Assembly: GCA_934538895.1 (NCBI GenBank)
Contig: CAKTCH010000064.1
Coordinates: 1 to 7,867 of the forward strand
Source of the DNA: an uncultured Alphaproteobacteria bacterium
GTDB taxonomy: Bacteria > Pseudomonadota > Alphaproteobacteria > Micavibrionales > Micavibrionaceae
Direction of reading: 5' to 3'
DNA: 7,867 nt
Shown piece by piece: positions 5,970 through 7,867 of the stretch; position 1 is the stretch's first letter, and each line of letters opens with the position of its first letter. The notes under the pieces were generated by a model, which was not told where the DNA came from, did no database searches, and saw only the letters and a list, made by a program, of their open reading frames with translations. A program made the translations under genes and the position numbers.

Positions 5970-5989
5970 TCCCTTACGTGGAGGCTGGC

Positions 5990-6304
5990 ATGGCATACGT
6001 TTTCAAAACCTCACTTCTGGCAGTGCTGCTGCTGGTGCCGGTTTCCTTTACCTCTGTTCAGGCGGCGGACGAATTCGGCCCGCGCTTTACCAACATGGCA
6101 CCCGCGGCACTGGGGGGAAGCGAGAGCGATGCGCTGGTCGCGGCACAGGATATCGAGGATTTTTCAGCCGAGGACCTGAACGCGATCGCCCCGGCAGCAG
6201 GGGGCGATATGCTTGACGGCCACCAGGTCGTTCCGGCTGAGGAACGTACCGGTAAGGAAGATCGACCCGTTAATGAGAACGCGCCAGATACACTGTCAGA
6301 GTGA
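5990..6304 (+). CDS. Small exported acidic protein of unknown function
   Basis: A 104-residue protein with a clear Sec signal peptide: MAYVFKTSLLAVLLLVPVSF with a cleavage site SVQA/ADEF after about residue 25. There is no cysteine after the signal, so it is not a lipoprotein. The mature chain of about 79 residues is acidic and low in aromatic residues, with a twice-used APAA-type motif (NMAPAALGG at 35-43 and AIAPAAGG at 65-72), a D/E-rich middle (QDIEDFSAEDLN) and a probably disordered charged tail. ATG 5990 is the right start: GGAGG at 5980-5984 sits 5 bases upstream and the signal peptide begins there; an open frame reaching further upstream runs through the entericidin gene in another frame and has no such support. 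It follows the entericidin gene by 20 bases, so the two are likely co-transcribed and both act outside the inner membrane. I do not recognise a family. Confidence 0.82.
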   Translation: MAYVFKTSLLAVLLLVPVSFTSVQAADEFGPRFTNMAPAALGGSESDALVAAQDIEDFSAEDLNAIAPAAGGDMLDGHQVVPAEERTGKEDRPVNENAPDTLSE

Positions 6305-6363
6305 GCCAGCGGCTTTCGCCGGACCTGTCATGATGGTTTCAGGAATTATCGGATACCGGCCCG

Positions 6364-6384
6364 TGTGAGTACGAATGTGAGTAC
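6364..6384. repeat. Tandem 9-bp direct repeat TGTGAGTAC
   Basis: TGTGAGTAC occurs at 6364-6372 and again at 6376-6384, separated by GAA, giving a 12-base period. It lies in the 138-base convergent gap between the exported-protein gene and secB, just left of an A6 run and the bidirectional terminator. It may be a protein-binding site or the scar of a past recombination event; nothing else supports either. Confidence 0.6.
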
Positions 6385-6392
6385 AAAAAACC

Positions 6393-6420
6393 AAGGCGGC
6401 TCCATGAGCCGCCTTTTTTT
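6393..6420. terminator. Bidirectional Rho-independent terminator
   Basis: A perfect 10-bp stem AAGGCGGCTC (6393-6402) and GAGCCGCCTT (6406-6415) with a 3-base CAT loop is followed on the + strand by T7 (6414-6420). On the minus strand the stem is followed by TTGG and then six T (complement of A6 at 6385-6390). It sits between convergent transcription units, so it can end both the exported-protein transcript and the fxsA-secB transcript. Confidence 0.92.
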
Positions 6421-6442
6421 ATTCTTATGTGACCTTATGATT

Positions 6443-6991
6443 TCAGGCCGTGCCTGTCGCCGTCGTATTGGCGGCCTGTTGCTGGCCCTTGCGGATTTCT
6501 TCGCCGAAGCGCTGCATGTAAAGCGCATGGAAATCGACGGGCGTCAGCAGCAGCGGCAACATGCCCGCCTGCTGCGTCAGGTCGGCGATGATCTGGCGCA
6601 CGAACGGGAAAGCGTAGCGCGGCGCCTCGATATGCAGCAGCGGGTGGTGCTGTTCTTCCGGCACGCCGTCCAGTGATACCAGCGTGCTGTAGAGCACTTC
6701 GGCCATGAAGACCACCTGATCGTCGCGGCGGGCCTTGACGCGGATGCCGAGCTGCGTTTCGTACATGTATTTAAACTTGTCGCTTTGGGCCGGGACGGTT
6801 TCTATCGAGAAATTTACGTCCATGACCGGGCGGCCACCCTTGGGGTCGTGAATCAGATGCGGCTGCGGGTTCTCGAAGGAGAGGTCGCGCACGAACTGGG
6901 CATGGAAAATCATCGGCAAGGCTTTCAGCGCCGCCGGATTCTCCGCATTGGCCCCGGCATCGCTCATGCCCTTGTTGTTATCGTCACTCAT
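6443..6991 (-). CDS. secB: Protein-export chaperone SecB
   Basis: A cytoplasmic tetrameric chaperone that keeps precursor proteins unfolded and passes them to SecA for Sec export. The product is 182 residues. A variable polar N-terminus is followed by the SecB core: PMIFHAQFVRDLSFENPQP (26-44), the beta-rich FSIETVPAQSDKFKYMYETQ (61-80), EVLYSTLVSLDGV (98-110) and the signature APRYAFPFVRQIIADL with GMLPLLLTPVDFHALY (123-158), close to the usual LFPYAR...PPLLLxPVNFxALY. The tail is short and rich in Gln, Ala and Thr. The start is set at 6991 because AAAGGA (complement of 7001-7006) lies 9 bases upstream; an in-frame longer reading to 7033 would run deep into fxsA. The start codon overlaps the fxsA stop by 8 bases, pointing to translational coupling. 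In many alphaproteobacteria dnaQ follows secB; here a terminator follows. Confidence 0.95.
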   Translation of the reverse strand: MSDDNNKGMSDAGANAENPAALKALPMIFHAQFVRDLSFENPQPHLIHDPKGGRPVMDVNFSIETVPAQSDKFKYMYETQLGIRVKARRDDQVVFMAEVLYSTLVSLDGVPEEQHHPLLHIEAPRYAFPFVRQIIADLTQQAGMLPLLLTPVDFHALYMQRFGEEIRKGQQQAANTTATGTA

Positions 6992-7415
6992 CTTTACCAA
7001 TCCTTTCAATGTCGACACGGCGGAATTCAGCATCGATCACATCGGATTCCGCGGGGGTCATTTCTTTCAGGTTGAAGCGTTTCATCAGAAATTGCCGCAA
7101 CAGTTCCCGCAGCATAGGGATCATCAGGGCAAATGCAAGGATGTCGCTGAAAAAACCCGGCAGTAACAGCAGGATTGCCGCGCCCGTCAGGCAGAAGCCG
7201 TCGAACATCTGCTGGAGCGGGACGCGGCCCCGGTGGCTGACTTCCTGCATCGCCAGCAAGGTGGTAAGCCCTTGGTATTTCAGCAATAAAACTCCTGCGA
7301 CCCCGGCGAGAACACAGAGCAGCACCGTGTTGATGATGCCGATTTCGCCCGCCATCGCGACAAAAAGCGCGATCTCGACGACCGGCAACAGGAACAGGAC
7401 GGCAAAAAAGATCAT
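6984..7415 (-). CDS. fxsA: FxsA family inner-membrane protein
   Basis: FxsA is a small cytoplasmic-membrane protein; in E. coli, extra copies relieve exclusion of phage T7 by F plasmid PifA, but its normal job is unknown. The 143-residue product has hydrophobic segments at about 2-20, 26-46 and 75-105, with the family landmarks FLLPVVEIALFV (8-19), LLKYQGL (44-50) and LLLPGFFSDILAFALMIP (83-100). The soluble tail ends with the DVIDAEFRRVD block that matches the DVIExEY-like element of the family. ATG 7415 has AAGG about 10 bases upstream on the minus strand. It is the first gene of an operon with secB, and its promoter region faces the divergent TimA-like gene. Family membership is secure; function is not established. 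Confidence 0.93.
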   Translation of the reverse strand: MIFFAVLFLLPVVEIALFVAMAGEIGIINTVLLCVLAGVAGVLLLKYQGLTTLLAMQEVSHRGRVPLQQMFDGFCLTGAAILLLLPGFFSDILAFALMIPMLRELLRQFLMKRFNLKEMTPAESDVIDAEFRRVDIERIGKDE

Positions 7416-7467
7416 TTCTGGAAGACCTTACCCCTTGTATGCCCGGCGCGGGGCTTTAGAATAAATG

Positions 7468-7476
7468 TGGTATACT
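7468..7476 (+). promoter_or_regulatory. Extended -10 promoter for the TimA-like gene
   Basis: TGGTATACT (7468-7476) matches the extended -10 form TGnTATAAT at all but one base and would start transcription near 7483, about 24 bases before the GTG start. No -35 is visible at 17 bases, which an extended -10 promoter can do without. Confidence 0.45.
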
Positions 7477-7505
7477 GTTATATAGTTCGCAAAGGATAGA
7501 TACAA
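7477..7505 (-). promoter_or_regulatory. Candidate promoter for the fxsA-secB operon
   Basis: Read on the minus strand, TTGTAT (complement of 7500-7505), a 17-base spacer and TATAAC (complement of 7477-7482) form a -35/-10 pair: three of six bases match at -35 and five of six at -10. The start of transcription would fall near 7470, about 55 bases before fxsA. Its elements overlap the start region and ribosome site of the divergent TimA-like gene. Confidence 0.4.
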
Positions 7506-7506
7506 C

Positions 7507-7867
7507 GTGCCCGCAGATCTTTTAATTTATGCGCTTGTGGCTGCCGGACTGGTGTTCTGGCTGCGCAATATCCTCGGCACCCGGAACGGAAGCGAGCGGG
7601 AACGTCCCAATCCCTTCACCAGCAAGCCGGAGGATCATAAGCCCGCCGACCGCGTGGCGGGTGCCGCCGCGCCCGCGGGTCCGGCCATGGGCATGGATGG
7701 CGGGGACGGTATTATCATCGAAGCGCCGCTGGACAGGAACATGGCCATCGCGGCGGGTGCTGAAGCGGGGCTGGGCGAGATCGCCCGCGCTGATCGTTCC
7801 TTCCAGACCGTAACGTTCCTGCGTAGCGCGCAGGACGCTTTTGCGATGATCGTCGAGGCTTTCGCGC
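7507..7867 (+). CDS. Tim44-like/TimA family protein, 5' part (cut by window end)
   Basis: Bacterial relatives of mitochondrial Tim44 are membrane-associated proteins of alphaproteobacteria that are encoded next to fxsA and secB; a role in envelope protein handling is assumed. The 120 visible residues start (M)PADLLIYALVAAGLVFWLR, giving one N-terminal membrane helix at about 4-20, then a polar linker (RERPNPFTSKPEDHKPADRV) and an Ala/Gly/Pro-rich low-complexity stretch. The beginning of the Tim44 domain region follows at about 95-120 (DRSFQTVTFLRSAQDAFAMI). The GTG start is supported by AAAGGA at 7491-7496, 10 bases upstream. No in-frame stop occurs before the window edge; the larger C-terminal Tim44 lipase-like-fold domain lies outside. 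The divergent arrangement with fxsA-secB strongly supports the call. Confidence 0.85.
   Translation, partial: MPADLLIYALVAAGLVFWLRNILGTRNGSERERPNPFTSKPEDHKPADRVAGAAAPAGPAMGMDGGDGIIIEAPLDRNMAIAAGAEAGLGEIARADRSFQTVTFLRSAQDAFAMIVEAFA

Noticed and set aside
5774..5989. Upstream in-frame extension of the exported acidic protein (to 176 residues)
   Set aside because: The signal peptide and a strong ribosome site fix the start at 5990, and the entericidin gene occupies the region in another frame.
6365..6676. Plus-strand 103-codon frame over the terminator and the secB 3' end
   Set aside because: It crosses a strong terminator and lies opposite secB; no independent support.

Overview
The window looks like chromosomal DNA of a free-living-type alphaproteobacterium. 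The clearest sign is the right end, where a Tim44/TimA-type gene reads away from an fxsA-secB pair; this neighbourhood is familiar in alphaproteobacteria. Codon use is GC-rich, and TTG and GTG starts appear. I cannot name the order with confidence (Rhodospirillales- or Micavibrionales-like is only a guess).

Layout, left to right on the + strand: a lemA gene (75-647, GTG start preferred) and an M48 membrane protease gene of the HtpX type (669-1808) form a tight two-gene operon. A separately expressed seven-helix BAX-inhibitor-1 (YbhL/YetJ-type) protein follows (1955-2662), closed by a strong intrinsic terminator. Next comes a sigma-54 activator (2815-3990) with an intact AAA+ motor and a Fis-type helix-turn-helix but no receiver domain. 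After it lies a complete tRNA-Ala(GGC) with encoded CCA (4055-4130).

The stretch after the tRNA is accessory in character. It holds an AT-richer orphan gene resembling a contact-toxin immunity protein (4198-4722, ending in a C9 tract), a short dispersed-repeat-like sequence (about 4800-4832), a class I SAM methyltransferase (4940-5707), a 43-residue entericidin-type lipoprotein (5838-5969) and a 104-residue exported acidic protein of unknown function (5990-6304). A bidirectional terminator (6393-6420) separates these from the convergent fxsA-secB operon (minus strand; the two genes overlap by 8 bases). The window ends inside the divergent TimA-like gene.

Much of the window concerns the envelope: membrane protease quality control (LemA/HtpX-like), BI-1, entericidin, a periplasmic protein, SecB export chaperone, FxsA and TimA. 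The most notable sequence-level oddities are the loss of both acidic residues of the BI-1 di-aspartyl pair, the receiver-less sigma-54 activator, the immunity-like gene just behind a tRNA, and overlapping face-to-face promoters between fxsA and timA. I see no CRISPR array, transposase, integrase or obviously new multi-gene defence system here.
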